This document shows, in pieces, positions 8,740 to 17,694 of a stretch of 64,000 nt of DNA (the stretch's first letter is position 1; each line of letters starts with the position of its first letter). Location: contig NZ_KZ614145.1 in assembly GCF_002884495.1 (NCBI RefSeq), positions 2,990,423 to 3,054,422 on the forward strand. Direction: 5' to 3'. The notes under the pieces are model-generated. The model had not been told where the DNA came from. It ran no database searches and saw nothing but the letters and a program-made list of their open reading frames with translations. Origin of the DNA: Rummeliibacillus pycnus (GTDB taxonomy: Bacteria; Bacillota; Bacilli; Bacillales_A; Planococcaceae). Both the position numbers and the translations under genes were made by a program.

Positions 8740-9471
8740 TTGGAAGCAACTATTAAACTAAGTGATCTATTTAAAATTCTAAAAGCCCATCTATTTCTAA
8801 TCATTGCTATAACAGTAGTTTCGGTTAGCATTGCTACCATTATTAGTTATTTTGTGCTAACACCAATTTATACTGCAGATACACAAATACTAGTCAACCA
8901 AAAAAGTGACAAGAAAGATCCATATGTAGCTTCATCTCAAATTGATGCTGATCTTCAGATGATTAATACGTATAATGTCGTAATTAAAAGTCCCTTAATT
9001 TTATCGAAGGTTATTGAAAAACTAGATTTAAATAGTACACCTGAAACTTTAACAAATCAAATAACCATTTTAAACACTAATAATTCACAGGTTTTTACCG
9101 TTCATGTAGAAGATGCTAAAGCATCCCAAGCTGTAGATATTTCAAACACTATTGCGGAAATATTTAAAAGTGAAATCCCAACGTTGATGAAGGTTGATAA
9201 TATCAATATTTTATCCTATGCGAAATTAAGTGAACATCCAATTCCTGCAAAACCTAATAAACTACTAAACATTGGGATTTCAGGAATTATCGGTTTGATG
9301 ATAGGAATTGGTCTTGCAATCTTAATAGAAACACTTGATACAAGGATTAAATCAGAACAGGATGTAGAGGACATTTTAGATATTCCTATTATCGGTTTAG
9401 TCAGCCCGATTAATATAGATAAAAAAACATCGAGATTAAAAAGACAAACAAGTAATATCGACGCAGTCTAG
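8740..9471 (+). CDS. ywqC: Wzz-type chain-length modulator / BY-kinase activator (YwqC/CapA-like)
   Basis: A 243-residue membrane protein with a Wzz domain. One helix is near the N-terminus (about 18-40) and a second near residues 172-195, and the segment between them (PIYTADTQILVNQ onward) faces outside. The short cytoplasmic C-terminal tail activates the partner kinase in Gram-positive systems. The start is TTG, chosen because AAGGAGGG lies 7 nt upstream and the Wzz domain begins at once. The kinase gene follows after 21 nt, so the pair is one operon. Confidence 0.88.
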   Translation: MEATIKLSDLFKILKAHLFLIIAITVVSVSIATIISYFVLTPIYTADTQILVNQKSDKKDPYVASSQIDADLQMINTYNVVIKSPLILSKVIEKLDLNSTPETLTNQITILNTNNSQVFTVHVEDAKASQAVDISNTIAEIFKSEIPTLMKVDNINILSYAKLSEHPIPAKPNKLLNIGISGIIGLMIGIGLAILIETLDTRIKSEQDVEDILDIPIIGLVSPINIDKKTSRLKRQTSNIDAV

Positions 9472-9492
9472 TGAAGTAAGGAGGATATAGAA

Positions 9493-10194
9493 ATGTTTTA
9501 TTCTAAAAAACCAAAAAAAGGAAAACAGTTGAAATTAGAACGTAATCTTGTTACTATTTCAGATTCAAAGTCCATCATATCTGAGCAATTTCGAACTATA
9601 CGTACAAATATTACGTTTTCTGTAACTGATCAAGAGTTAAAAACAATTTTAGTGACATCATCTATACCAGGTGAAGGAAAGTCAACGAATGCTGCTAACA
9701 TTGGGGTTGTCTTTGCACAAGAAGGAAAAAAAGTATTAATAATAGATGCAGATATGCGTAGACCAACATTACATCATACTTTTCGTTTACCAAATATAGA
9801 TGGTTTATCGAATGTACTTGTTAGAAAGCAAACTGTTCAAAAAGTAGTACAAGAAACATCTATAGTAGGACTATATGTAATGACTAGTGGCCCTCTTCCT
9901 CCTAATCCATCAGAACTGCTCGCTTCAAAAACAATGGAGGCATTATTAAGAATTGTAGAGCAAGAATATGATCTAGTTATATTTGACTCACCGCCTTTAT
10001 TACCAGTAACGGATGCTCAAATTTTATCTCATAAATGTAACGGTACAATATTGATAGTAGATATGAATATTGCTAAAAAAGAAGATGTTAAGAAAGCAAA
10101 GTTATCTCTTAATAATTCACAAGCTAAAATATTAGGTGTTATTTTAAATAATTCAGCACTACCACGTAATCATTACCATTACCAATACAAATAA
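9493..10194 (+). CDS. ywqD: BY-type tyrosine kinase (YwqD/CapB-like)
   Basis: A 233-residue cytoplasmic bacterial tyrosine kinase. Walker A is SSIPGEGKST, Walker A' is VLIIDADMRRP and Walker B is VIFDSPPLLPVTDA. The protein ends in a tyrosine cluster (HYHYQYK), the usual autophosphorylation tail, though short. With the Wzz protein it controls polymerisation and export of extracellular polysaccharide. No glycosyltransferase, flippase or sugar-nucleotide gene follows; a terminator and an unrelated aldehyde dehydrogenase come next, so its targets must be encoded elsewhere. Confidence 0.92.
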   Translation: MFYSKKPKKGKQLKLERNLVTISDSKSIISEQFRTIRTNITFSVTDQELKTILVTSSIPGEGKSTNAANIGVVFAQEGKKVLIIDADMRRPTLHHTFRLPNIDGLSNVLVRKQTVQKVVQETSIVGLYVMTSGPLPPNPSELLASKTMEALLRIVEQEYDLVIFDSPPLLPVTDAQILSHKCNGTILIVDMNIAKKEDVKKAKLSLNNSQAKILGVILNNSALPRNHYHYQYK

Positions 10195-10220
10195 GCCGCT
10201 TGTAAAATGAAGTATAGGAT

Positions 10221-10265
10221 AAAAAAATGTCATACAAATCATAAAATACTTGTCTGGCACTTTTT
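10221..10265 (+). terminator. Intrinsic terminator after the tyrosine kinase gene
   Basis: An A-run and TGTCA-t-ACAA pair with TTGT-c-TGGCA and a TTTTT tract (with a bulged C). The rest of the 10195-10498 gap holds a small dyad (TTCTATT/AATAGAA, 10302-10317) and the promoter and cre site described next. Confidence 0.6.
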
Positions 10266-10391
10266 ATGTATACAGTTTTTTCTTTGTATAAAAATGATAG
10301 GTTCTATTTTAATAGAATAGAAAATTAGTAAATCTAAAAAACTTCCGAAAATAAATTCAAATTATTTGAATATATCAGATAAATAGAACAT

Positions 10392-10414
10392 TATAATAAG
10401 TGAAAGCGCTCTCT
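10392..10414 (+). promoter_or_regulatory. -10 element and catabolite-response (cre) site of the aldehyde dehydrogenase gene
   Basis: TATAAT at 10392-10397 is followed at once by TGAAAGCGCTCTCT at 10401-10414, which fits the CcpA cre consensus (TGWNANCGNTNWCA) except for the last base. A cre site over the start of transcription normally means repression by CcpA on preferred sugars. The best -35 candidate (TTGAAT, 10366-10371) is 20 bp away, which is long. Confidence 0.65.
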
Positions 10415-10498
10415 AAAAATTTATTCCATTTTAGTATAGAATTACAACCAAGCTCGAGGGAGTGAGTTTTCAATAAAATTTAAGGGAGAGATTCTAGT

Positions 10499-12016
10499 AT
10501 GATTTATGCAAATCCTAATACTGAAGGCGCAGTCGTAAATTTCAAAGAAAAATATGATAACTTTATTGGTGGCGAATGGGTAGCACCAGTCAAAGGTCAA
10601 TACTTTGAAAATAAATCACCAGTAACGGGTAAAGTTTTTACGAAAGCAGCTCGTTCAACTGTTGAAGATATCGAATTAGCTTTAGATGCAGCACACGCAG
10701 CAAAAGATGCTTGGGGCAAAACTTCTGCAGCAGAACGTGCTAATATCTTAAATAAAATTGCAGATCGTATAGAAGAAAATTTAGAGATGATTGCTGTTGC
10801 TGAATCTTGGGATAATGGTAAAGCAGTTCGTGAAACATTAAACGCTGATATCCCTTTAGCTATTGATCACTTCCGTTATTTTGCAAGTGCAATTCGTGCG
10901 CAAGAAGGACATATTAGTCAATTAGATAATGATACAGTAGCCTATCATTTCCATGAGCCACTAGGCGTTGTGGGACAAATAATCCCTTGGAACTTCCCAA
11001 TTCTAATGGCAGTTTGGAAAATTGCCCCAGCATTAGCAGCAGGTAACTGTGTGGTATTAAAACCAGCAGAACAAACTCCGGCTTCTATAATGGTTGTGAT
11101 CGAATTAATCCAAGATTTATTACCAGCTGGTGTAGTCAACGTTGTGAATGGTTTTGGTATCGAAGTAGGTAAACCACTTGCTACAAGTCCACGTATTTCG
11201 AAGATTGCATTCACGGGATCAACTGCAGTAGGGCGCCAAATTATGCAATATGCAACTGAAAACATCATTCCTGTAACTCTCGAACTTGGTGGTAAATCAC
11301 CAAACATTTTCTTTGAAGATGTCATGGAAAAAGACGATGAATTTTTAGATAAAGCAATCGAAGGATTGGTTATGTTTGCTTTAAACTCTGGTGAAGTTTG
11401 TACATGCCCTTCTCGTGCATTAGTTCAAGAATCTATTTATGAGCAATTCATTGCACGTGCATTGCAACGTGTTGAATCGATTAAAATCGGTAACCCACTT
11501 GATACAGATGTTATGATGGGTGCGCAAGCTTCTAATGAACAACAACAAAAAATCCTATCATATATTAAGCTCGGCAAAGAAGAAGGTGCTGAATGCTTAA
11601 TTGGTGGTGAAGAAAACCAAATTGACGGTCTTGAAAATGGTTACTACATTAAACCAACTGTATTTAAAGGTCATAACAAAATGCGTATCTTCCAAGAAGA
11701 AATCTTCGGTCCAGTATTGGGTGTTACAACTTTTAAAGACTTCGATGAAGCAATTGAAATTGCAAATGATACTTTATATGGCTTGGGTGCAGGCGTTTGG
11801 TCTCGTTCAGGTGATCTAGCATATCGTGCTGGTCGTGCAATTCAAGCTGGCCGTGTTTGGACAAATACTTATCATCAATATCCAGCAGGTGCTGCATTTG
11901 GAGGTTACAAACAATCAGGCATTGGGCGTGAAAATCATGCAATGATGCTTGAACACTATCAACAAACAAAATGCTTATTTGTAAATTATAACCGTAACCC
12001 ACAAGGATTCTTCTAA
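10499..12016 (+). CDS. NAD-dependent aldehyde dehydrogenase
   Basis: A 505-residue cytosolic ALDH-superfamily enzyme oxidising an aldehyde to its acid with NAD(P)+. PWNFP (163-167) and FTGSTAVG (238-245) line the cofactor site; Glu262 in LELGG is the general base, and Cys301 in [11 protein letters not shown] the catalytic nucleophile, with a second cysteine two residues on. This [11 protein letters not shown] form is that of acetaldehyde-type dehydrogenases (AldB/ExaC/AcoD group). The ATG follows AAGGGAGAG. A DUF779 gene follows 20 nt later, a pairing known for this ALDH subgroup. A cre site suggests catabolite repression. Substrate is inferred, not shown. Confidence 0.93.
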   Translation: MIYANPNTEGAVVNFKEKYDNFIGGEWVAPVKGQYFENKSPVTGKVFTKAARSTVEDIELALDAAHAAKDAWGKTSAAERANILNKIADRIEENLEMIAVAESWDNGKAVRETLNADIPLAIDHFRYFASAIRAQEGHISQLDNDTVAYHFHEPLGVVGQIIPWNFPILMAVWKIAPALAAGNCVVLKPAEQTPASIMVVIELIQDLLPAGVVNVVNGFGIEVGKPLATSPRISKIAFTGSTAVGRQIMQYATENIIPVTLELGGKSPNIFFEDVMEKDDEFLDKAIEGLVMFALNSGEVCTCPSRALVQESIYEQFIARALQRVESIKIGNPLDTDVMMGAQASNEQQQKILSYIKLGKEEGAECLIGGEENQIDGLENGYYIKPTVFKGHNKMRIFQEEIFGPVLGVTTFKDFDEAIEIANDTLYGLGAGVWSRSGDLAYRAGRAIQAGRVWTNTYHQYPAGAAFGGYKQSGIGRENHAMMLEHYQQTKCLFVNYNRNPQGFF

Positions 12017-12036
12017 GCACTGAGGGAGGGAAGAAC

Positions 12037-12399
12037 ATGGTAGAACGTGTAATTGCAACAGATGAGGCACTTGCATTAATCCATCATATAAAAAGTATTC
12101 ATGGACCTATCATGTTTTATCAATCTGGTGGCTGCTGTGATGGTTCGGCACCTATGTGCTATAGTAAAGGAGACTTTAAACTAGGCTCTGCAGATGAATA
12201 TCTTGGATCAATAGGTGGTGTCCCATTCTATATGCATAGGAGTCAATATGATTATTGGAAACATACGCAACTAATTATTGATGCAGTGGAGGGGAGAGGT
12301 GCAACCTTTTCATTGGATAGTGTAGAGGAAAAGCATTTCATCACAAATTCACGGGTTTTTACAGATCAAGAATATGAAGAGATTAAAAAGCTACTATAA
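12037..12399 (+). CDS. DUF779-family protein, partner of aldehyde dehydrogenase
   Basis: A 120-residue soluble protein matching the DUF779 family. The conserved segment is FYQSGGCCDGSAPMCY (about residues 29-44), with a Cys-Cys pair and a third cysteine that could bind a metal or act in redox chemistry. DUF779 genes are repeatedly found next to acetaldehyde-type dehydrogenases, and here the gene is in the same operon. No biochemical function is established that I know of. An accessory role in aldehyde oxidation is inference. Confidence 0.85.
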   Translation: MVERVIATDEALALIHHIKSIHGPIMFYQSGGCCDGSAPMCYSKGDFKLGSADEYLGSIGGVPFYMHRSQYDYWKHTQLIIDAVEGRGATFSLDSVEEKHFITNSRVFTDQEYEEIKKLL

Positions 12400-12433
12400 A
12401 AAATCTCCAGTCTTTATGACTGGAGATTTTTTC
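12398..12433. terminator. Bidirectional terminator between convergent genes
   Basis: AAATCTCCAGTC, loop ttatg, GACTGGAGATTT is a perfect 12-bp stem. A U-tract lies on the + strand side and an A-run upstream serves the minus strand. It ends the aldehyde dehydrogenase operon and probably also the AAC(3)-like gene. Confidence 0.9.
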
Positions 12434-12471
12434 TTCTTTCAATCAGAAGAGAGATAAATTGAAAATTGATC

Positions 12472-13296
12472 TTATTGTTCGTGTTGCACATGATGTGTGT
12501 TCAACCACTCAACACCAAAGTCAACTAGTGGTCTCATAGGGATGATGCGTGTACGAGCCTGACCTAATTTTCCATAGTGAATAGATTTCCCATTTTGTAC
12601 TTCAAACTCTTTTCCAATAGCGGGGAAACGTTCAGAATCTACATCTAACATATTATATGTAACCCATTGCCTTTTGCCGTTTATTAAAATTGCTGCACCT
12701 TGTTTGAAATAATATTTTTGATTGGCTAGATATTCAGAAAGGTGTAAAGCTGTACAGGAATCATAATTAACGCCGATTAACATGATTTTTACAGATGTTT
12801 GATACATTTTCCCAAGTGGTGATTCCAAACCAAAGGAGTTTTCAAGAGGATGATGACTCATCCAATTTTTCGCATTTTTACCCCATGCCATAAAAGAATG
12901 TGCAGGATGAGCACTTCGTATTGTATCAGAATGTCTTAAAAAACACTCCGCAATTTTCCCCATACCACGTAAGGGTGTTAAATGAGGATTATATGCCGGT
13001 ATACTATCTCGAACGGGTTGTTGCCATGCTTCTGGTACAGGTGGTAAAGACCAATAGGAAGGCTCTGAGTTACCAGTAGATTGTGCTGGCATGACAATTG
13101 TGCCATTTGGCGTAATAACGTGCATTAATGCCTCTACTACAGCTTGTTCTGCCCCAGCAATCCACCCCATTTGACTAAGTGAAGAATGAACAATAATCGA
13201 ATCTCCCTCTTGAATACCAAGTAAATGAAGCTGCCTTATTAAAGTTTCTTTAGATTGAAATTCATCTGTTTTTTGAATAATATCAAATTCTGTCAT
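12472..13296 (-). CDS. AAC(3)-family N-acetyltransferase (YokD-like)
   Basis: A 274-residue protein of the aminoglycoside 3-N-acetyltransferase fold. VHSSLSQMGWIAGAEQAVVEAL, TIVMPAQSTGN and the later GVNYDSCTALHLSEY are family landmarks (acetyl-CoA site and catalytic His/Glu region). Many chromosomal Bacillales members, such as B. subtilis YokD, do not act well on aminoglycosides, so resistance should not be assumed. The ATG is preceded by GAGGTGAT at a good distance. It stands alone on the minus strand. Confidence 0.88.
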   Translation of the reverse strand: MTEFDIIQKTDEFQSKETLIRQLHLLGIQEGDSIIVHSSLSQMGWIAGAEQAVVEALMHVITPNGTIVMPAQSTGNSEPSYWSLPPVPEAWQQPVRDSIPAYNPHLTPLRGMGKIAECFLRHSDTIRSAHPAHSFMAWGKNAKNWMSHHPLENSFGLESPLGKMYQTSVKIMLIGVNYDSCTALHLSEYLANQKYYFKQGAAILINGKRQWVTYNMLDVDSERFPAIGKEFEVQNGKSIHYGKLGQARTRIIPMRPLVDFGVEWLNTHHVQHEQ

Positions 13297-13313
13297 AGAG
13301 TATCACCTCGTTA

Positions 13314-13342
13314 TTACTAATTATTATAGAAATAGGTATAAT
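13314..13342 (+). promoter_or_regulatory. Weak candidate promoter reading into a gene-poor gap
   Basis: TTACTA (13314-13319), 17 bp, TATAAT (13337-13342). It would drive a transcript into 13350-14000, where the only start-like signal close by is a short 18-codon frame at 13398. Matches of this quality are common by chance in AT-rich DNA. Confidence 0.3.
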
Positions 13343-13705
13343 TTTCAATTACTAAGTATTAAATAATACATAGATTAAACAATTAGGTGGTGTGTCTGTG
13401 TCATTCTTTAACTTCCTTAAGCTTGTAGCACATAAAGTAGGGCTAGCATTTTAAATTTCAAAATCCTATTGTATTCAAATCATGAAATCAAAAACTATTA
13501 AGTAGTAGTTGTAATCAGTAACATTTCAAAGATGGGATCAGAAATTGAAATAGGTAGTGGAATTAAATGAATGGTGAAGGTAAAAAGTGAAGTGCTACAC
13601 TTGTAACAAGTTGTACATTTACAGAACAACTTTGACAACAATTTTTAAGATAAATATCAAATCTTATATGAAAATTGTATGTCAAGAAACATTGGCACTG
13701 ATTCT

Positions 13706-13733
13706 GTCGAATGTTTCATATGAAACATTCGAC
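13706..13733. repeat. Perfect 28-bp palindrome
   Basis: Two 14-base arms meet with no spacer: GTCGAATGTTTCAT and its exact reverse complement. It lies in the gap 13297-14044, which otherwise shows no convincing gene. The 8-mer GAAACATT/AATGTTTC recurs nearby at 13686-13693 and 13839-13846. It could be an operator for a dimeric regulator, a terminator-like structure without U-tract, or a relic of a mobile element. Confidence 0.7.
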
Positions 13734-14044
13734 GAAGCTATTACTTTTTTTTACTATTTCGACTTGGATTAAATGCTTGTATTTTCAAGAATATATGACT
13801 AGCTGCTCATCTGAGATTAGAAGAGTTATCATTAACAATGTTTCAACATTGAATCGCAATATTATGCATTTATATAGTGAATGAAGCGCAGAAATGAAAG
13901 TTATCATAATAAAAGTGAAACTGTAATACAATAATTATATTAATATATATAACATCTTAGTATAATTTAATAAAATGATAACTCTTGCATTAGTACAGAT
14001 TTAAGGTTAGCATAAATACAGATGATAAATAAGGGGTGTTGTTT

Positions 14045-14536
14045 ATGCTTGAACCAATTCCAATGAGCCAATCTAGAACAATTCAAACAAGATTAGTATT
14101 ACCGCCAGATACCAATCATATGAATACAATCTTTGGGGGTAAAGTTTTAGCGTATATTGATGAAATTGCAGCGATTACGTCGATGAAACATGCCAAAATG
14201 CAAACTGTTACAGCTTCATTTGATTCCGTTGATTTTTATTCTCCAGTACGCTCAGGGGAAATTTTAGAGCTTGAAGCAATTGTGAGCTCTACTGGACGAA
14301 CGTCTATGGAACTTTATATCGTTGTCCAATCACGGGATATTCATACAGGAGAAAAGAAATTAACAACAGAATCATTTGTTACGATGGTAGCTGTAGATGA
14401 TAAAGGAAAACCGCAAGAAGTTGCACAAGTTTTTCCTGAAACAGAAGAAGAAAAGAGATTATTTGAATCTGGTCCACAACGTCGACAACATCGAAAAGAA
14501 AAACGTGATATGCCACATAAATTCTTTACATTATAG
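14045..14536 (+). CDS. Acyl-CoA thioesterase, hotdog fold (YkhA-like)
   Basis: A 163-residue single-hotdog-domain protein that hydrolyses acyl-CoA to free acid and CoA. LPPDTNHMNTIFGGKVLAYIDE holds the conserved Asn/Asp-containing catalytic segment, and VDFYSPVRSGEILELEA follows as in the YkhA/acyl-CoA hydrolase family. I place the start at ATG 14045, about 8 nt after AAGGGG; a GTG at 14036 overlaps that ribosome-binding site. The C-terminal tail is basic (RRQHRKEKRD). The gene stands alone and ends at a terminator. Confidence 0.9.
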   Translation: MLEPIPMSQSRTIQTRLVLPPDTNHMNTIFGGKVLAYIDEIAAITSMKHAKMQTVTASFDSVDFYSPVRSGEILELEAIVSSTGRTSMELYIVVQSRDIHTGEKKLTTESFVTMVAVDDKGKPQEVAQVFPETEEEKRLFESGPQRRQHRKEKRDMPHKFFTL

Positions 14537-14573
14537 ACTTATAGATTCAGTGAATATTCATATAAAAGACTAT

Positions 14574-14607
14574 GCGCCGGCTCTCTACGAAGAGTCGGCG
14601 TTTAACT
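14574..14607 (+). terminator. Intrinsic terminator after the thioesterase gene
   Basis: CGCCGGCTCT, loop ctacga, AGAGTCGGCG (one G-U pair) then TTTAACTT. Confidence 0.7.
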
Positions 14608-14706
14608 TATGTTAGAAAGATACTAGAAGCTCTTTAACCAACTGAAACTAATTCTAACTTTTCCCCGTAAATAGAAATAGAAAACTTTTTAAAGGGATGG
14701 TTTAGA

Positions 14707-15657
14707 ATGATCATTGAGGAATTAACGACTGAAATATCATATCTTAAATTGCAAAAGCATAAAAGAGATCGTGTGTTAAGAAGACTTAAAGTAATTGAAG
14801 AACAGTTGATCGATGAACACTTGAGAAAGGATCGTTTCGAACAACAATTACTTAAAGAAAGAAAGGATATTGAAGACTTAGATCGTTTTTCTTTCCTGAA
14901 AATGTTTCGCAAATTAACGGGGAAACAAGAGGGATTTCGTCAAAAGGAAACTGCTCAAATGGCTGCTGTCGAGGCGAAATGGCGAGAATCGCAAAAAATG
15001 ATTGCTACATTGGAACAGGACTTAGAGGAAACTAAAGTAGAAATAGCAGATCCAAAGTGGAGCAATTTAGACGAACGATTAGAACTTGCGATTGCTCAGA
15101 AAAAGTTATGGATATTTGATAATAATTTGCCTGAAAGAGAAATAATAAAATCCTTATATCAAAGGCAAGATGAAATCCACCTATTGAAAAGAGAGATAGA
15201 CGAGGCTTTAACAGCTGGAGATGAGGCGAACAGAGCATTAAAATTCACCTTAAAAAAATTAGATAGTGCAGAAGACTACTCATTATGGGATATGGTATTT
15301 GGTGGAGGAATTATTGCAACTGCATTAAAGCATAGTGAATTAAATGAAGCTGAAGATACCATACATAAAGCACAAAGGGCTTTACAACGATTCTATACAG
15401 AGTTAGTAGATGTACAAGAGATGGATCTAGATTCACTAAAGTTAGAAAGAAAAAGTTTTACGAAGTTTGCAGATTACTTTTTTGATGATATCTTCTCTGC
15501 TTTTAGCATTCACTCTAGCATTCAATCTTCGCAAAAGAATGTCGAGGGAATTCTTAATACTGTGGAAGAATTATGCCGCTTATTAGAAGAAAAACAACAA
15601 AAGGTTCAAAACGAAGAAGAGAAAATAACTGAACAATTATCGTCAATATTAGGATAA
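14707..15657 (+). CDS. Uncharacterised coiled-coil protein
   Basis: A 316-residue, highly charged, Gln/Glu/Lys-rich protein with no signal peptide. Residues about 1-60, 75-125, 150-185 and 285-312 look like coiled coils. A short hydrophobic, glycine-rich patch breaks the pattern at about 196-212 (LWDMVFGGGIIATALKHS), followed by an aromatic stretch at about 257-268 (FADYFFDDIFSAF). The W-D-G-G-G-KHS patch seems familiar from other uncharacterised coiled-coil proteins, but I cannot name the family. The gene stands alone, between terminators, so context gives no function. Confidence 0.75.
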   Translation: MIIEELTTEISYLKLQKHKRDRVLRRLKVIEEQLIDEHLRKDRFEQQLLKERKDIEDLDRFSFLKMFRKLTGKQEGFRQKETAQMAAVEAKWRESQKMIATLEQDLEETKVEIADPKWSNLDERLELAIAQKKLWIFDNNLPEREIIKSLYQRQDEIHLLKREIDEALTAGDEANRALKFTLKKLDSAEDYSLWDMVFGGGIIATALKHSELNEAEDTIHKAQRALQRFYTELVDVQEMDLDSLKLERKSFTKFADYFFDDIFSAFSIHSSIQSSQKNVEGILNTVEELCRLLEEKQQKVQNEEEKITEQLSSILG

Positions 15658-15666
15658 AAAAGAGTG

Positions 15667-15714
15667 AGTGACTATTATCTATAGCTAATTTAAAGGCTAT
15701 AGATAATAGTCACT
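15667..15714. terminator. Bidirectional terminator, very long perfect stem
   Basis: Arms of at least 18 perfect pairs (15668-15685 and 15696-15713) around a 10-nt loop lie between convergent genes. Read on the minus strand the stem is followed by TCACTCTTTTTT, so it mainly ends hemAT. Confidence 0.85.
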
Positions 15715-15728
15715 TATTACGGTTATTT

Positions 15729-17039
15729 TTAATCTAAATCACTAGCAATGTTGGTTAATTGATCAGCAGATGCGGAAACTTGGCTTGCCCCTTCGCTCAA
15801 ATCATTTAATAATTGAGAAATTGTTGTAATGTCTGCCATTGTATCTTCATTAATCTCTTTGATACCTGCTACGGCTTCCGCAATTTTATGGAATGATTGA
15901 GAAAGGTCATTTTGCATACTAACACCTTTTGTAATTTGCGTATCCACACCTTTAACGGAGCTAGACATATTTTCAATATTATCTTCTGTTTCTTGAATTA
16001 GCTGTGATACATTTTGGACTGCGCTTTTTGTTTCTTCTGCAAGTTTACGTACTTCATCAGCAACAACAGCAAACCCTTTACCATGTTCGCCAGCTCGAGC
16101 AGCTTCAATGGAAGCATTTAATGCCAACAAATTTGTTTGATCTGCTATGTCAGTTACAAGATGTACAATTTCATTTATCTTATGAGATGATACACGTAAT
16201 TGGCTCATCGTTTCATCTAGTAATGCTACGCTTTTTGACATTTGATTCATTAGCTTGGTTTGCGTGTCAAGCAATTGTTTACCGCTCTCTGACTTTTCTT
16301 GTGTAGCAGTGACAAATGAAAGGCCTTGTTGTGTTGACTGGGCAATTTCATCTGCTTGATTTGCTAATGATTGAATAGATGCAGTTGTTTCTTCGCTAAT
16401 TGCACTTAACTCTTCTGCAGTATTTTGAACGGATAAAACGACTTTATGTTTGAATTCATCGTTTTCGGTACGTTGATCTTCTTGTTTGTTTTCATAAGCC
16501 TCAATTACAAGTTGTTGTTCTAAGTTAATAATTTTAGAAAAGGCGTTCATCGCTAAAGCAGTATCTTTGCCTGATAACTCGAGATGTTGTATAAAGTTAG
16601 CAAATGTAGTCGTCAATGATTGGAATGAATTAATATACCATTTTGATTGAAGTCCAATATGTACATGCACATGAGCGATTCGAATTCTTTGTTGAACATA
16701 TTCATCATTAATTTGACAGTTAAACATTTCACTAATATGACGTGTTAATGTTACCTTTAATCGTTCAATTGCGGAATGATTGTTGATAATTTGGATTAAT
16801 TCTGAAGATTGACTAATCGATTCATAAAATTTTTCAACCATTTCTACTGTTAAATCCTTAGAAAAGGATTGTAATTGTTTAATAATCGCTAGGTCTTCAG
16901 TGGTTAATTGCAATAATTGGATTTGTTTTCGTAATTCCGGGTTCTTTGATAGATCTAATTTTACTTGACCGATATATTGGTCAATTTTAAAATAATTTTC
17001 ACTTTTTTTTGCATTATGTTTACTAGACCAAAGTGCCAC
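15729..17039 (-). CDS. hemAT: HemAT-type globin-coupled aerotaxis transducer
   Basis: A 436-residue soluble chemoreceptor. The N-terminal half is a sensor globin: His123 in [16 protein letters not shown] is at the same position as the heme-ligating His123 of B. subtilis HemAT, and Tyr72 (KFYES) matches the distal tyrosine. Residues about 200-436 form the methyl-accepting signalling coiled coil, with the conserved hairpin tip [19 protein letters not shown] at about 300-318 that contacts CheA/CheW. There are no membrane helices. It senses oxygen to steer swimming, which implies the cell is motile. The start is GTG with a GGAG site upstream. Confidence 0.95.
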   Translation of the reverse strand: MALWSSKHNAKKSENYFKIDQYIGQVKLDLSKNPELRKQIQLLQLTTEDLAIIKQLQSFSKDLTVEMVEKFYESISQSSELIQIINNHSAIERLKVTLTRHISEMFNCQINDEYVQQRIRIAHVHVHIGLQSKWYINSFQSLTTTFANFIQHLELSGKDTALAMNAFSKIINLEQQLVIEAYENKQEDQRTENDEFKHKVVLSVQNTAEELSAISEETTASIQSLANQADEIAQSTQQGLSFVTATQEKSESGKQLLDTQTKLMNQMSKSVALLDETMSQLRVSSHKINEIVHLVTDIADQTNLLALNASIEAARAGEHGKGFAVVADEVRKLAEETKSAVQNVSQLIQETEDNIENMSSSVKGVDTQITKGVSMQNDLSQSFHKIAEAVAGIKEINEDTMADITTISQLLNDLSEGASQVSASADQLTNIASDLD

Positions 17040-17318
17040 GTTAAATTCTCCATTCTATTGTTAGACAATTAATCTTTATTATTTCTATTCTATCATTTTT
17101 TATAGGAGATAAAAGAATAATATGTAAATTTGTCCTAAGCAATTTGGATCTTTTAAAGCCTATCAGGCTGGGGGATTAAGTGTTATTTATGATTAAAGAC
17201 CTACAAAAGGTTGTTAATTGTTATTTTATAAAAAATAGATATTAATGTCGTTTTTAAGTTATGTAAAGATGTTAGCGTGTTACAATGTAGGAGAATTTAG
17301 GGGGAGGATGTACTCAAA

Positions 17319-17510
17319 ATGGATAAACAGCGAGGTATGAAATATGCCTTACCATTAGCAGCTGTTGTTACAGTGACTTCAATGATGATGCTAAATTCTA
17401 AATTTACAGAAGTGCCAATGAATCATCGTATTATCATCACAATAGGTGCAACAGTTGTAGCGTATATTTTGTCGTTTATTTTGTTTGGTTTACAAGATCA
17501 AGAAAAGTAA
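17319..17510 (+). CDS. Small two-helix membrane protein, unknown
   Basis: A 63-residue protein with two hydrophobic segments (about 10-25 and 38-57) and short charged ends. I do not recognise the family. GGGGAGG lies about 11 nt before the ATG, and a terminator follows, so it is probably a real single-gene unit. The 279-bp region upstream (17040-17318) has only a small hairpin (AGCCT-atc-AGGCT near 17157) and weak promoter-like elements. Confidence 0.65.
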   Translation: MDKQRGMKYALPLAAVVTVTSMMMLNSKFTEVPMNHRIIITIGATVVAYILSFILFGLQDQEK

Positions 17511-17536
17511 ATACATGAAATCTATATTTCTACATA

Positions 17537-17577
17537 AAATGACACCTCTTGTCAATAACAAAGGGTGTCATTTTTTG
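17537..17577 (+). terminator. Intrinsic terminator after the small membrane protein gene
   Basis: AAATGACACC and GGTGTCATTTTTT form the stem and U-tract. Confidence 0.85.
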
Positions 17578-17694
17578 CTTCAGCCGGAATTGCTATGTTG
17601 TTTACCTACGTTCACTTGAGAGCCTTATCTTAGCCCGTTTTCTCTGAGGTAAAGATACTTTTTCCCCAAGTGAAAATGCACTAGATGATAGAAT

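Noticed and set aside
10255-10270. SigL (sigma-54)-like TGGCAC-N5-ATGTA upstream of the aldehyde dehydrogenase
   Set aside because: The invariant GC of the -12 element is GT here, and TGGCAC forms the descending arm of the terminator after the kinase gene.
12472-13296. Reading the AAC(3)-family gene as an aminoglycoside resistance gene
   Set aside because: Chromosomal relatives in Bacillales such as YokD are not proven resistance enzymes, and there is no mobile context. Only the fold family is supported.
13587-13772. Open frame of 61 codons starting GTG with a GAAGG upstream, beginning MKCYTC
   Set aside because: No recognisable domain, low-complexity composition, and the 28-bp palindrome lies inside it. 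The upstream site is weak, so I do not call it a gene.
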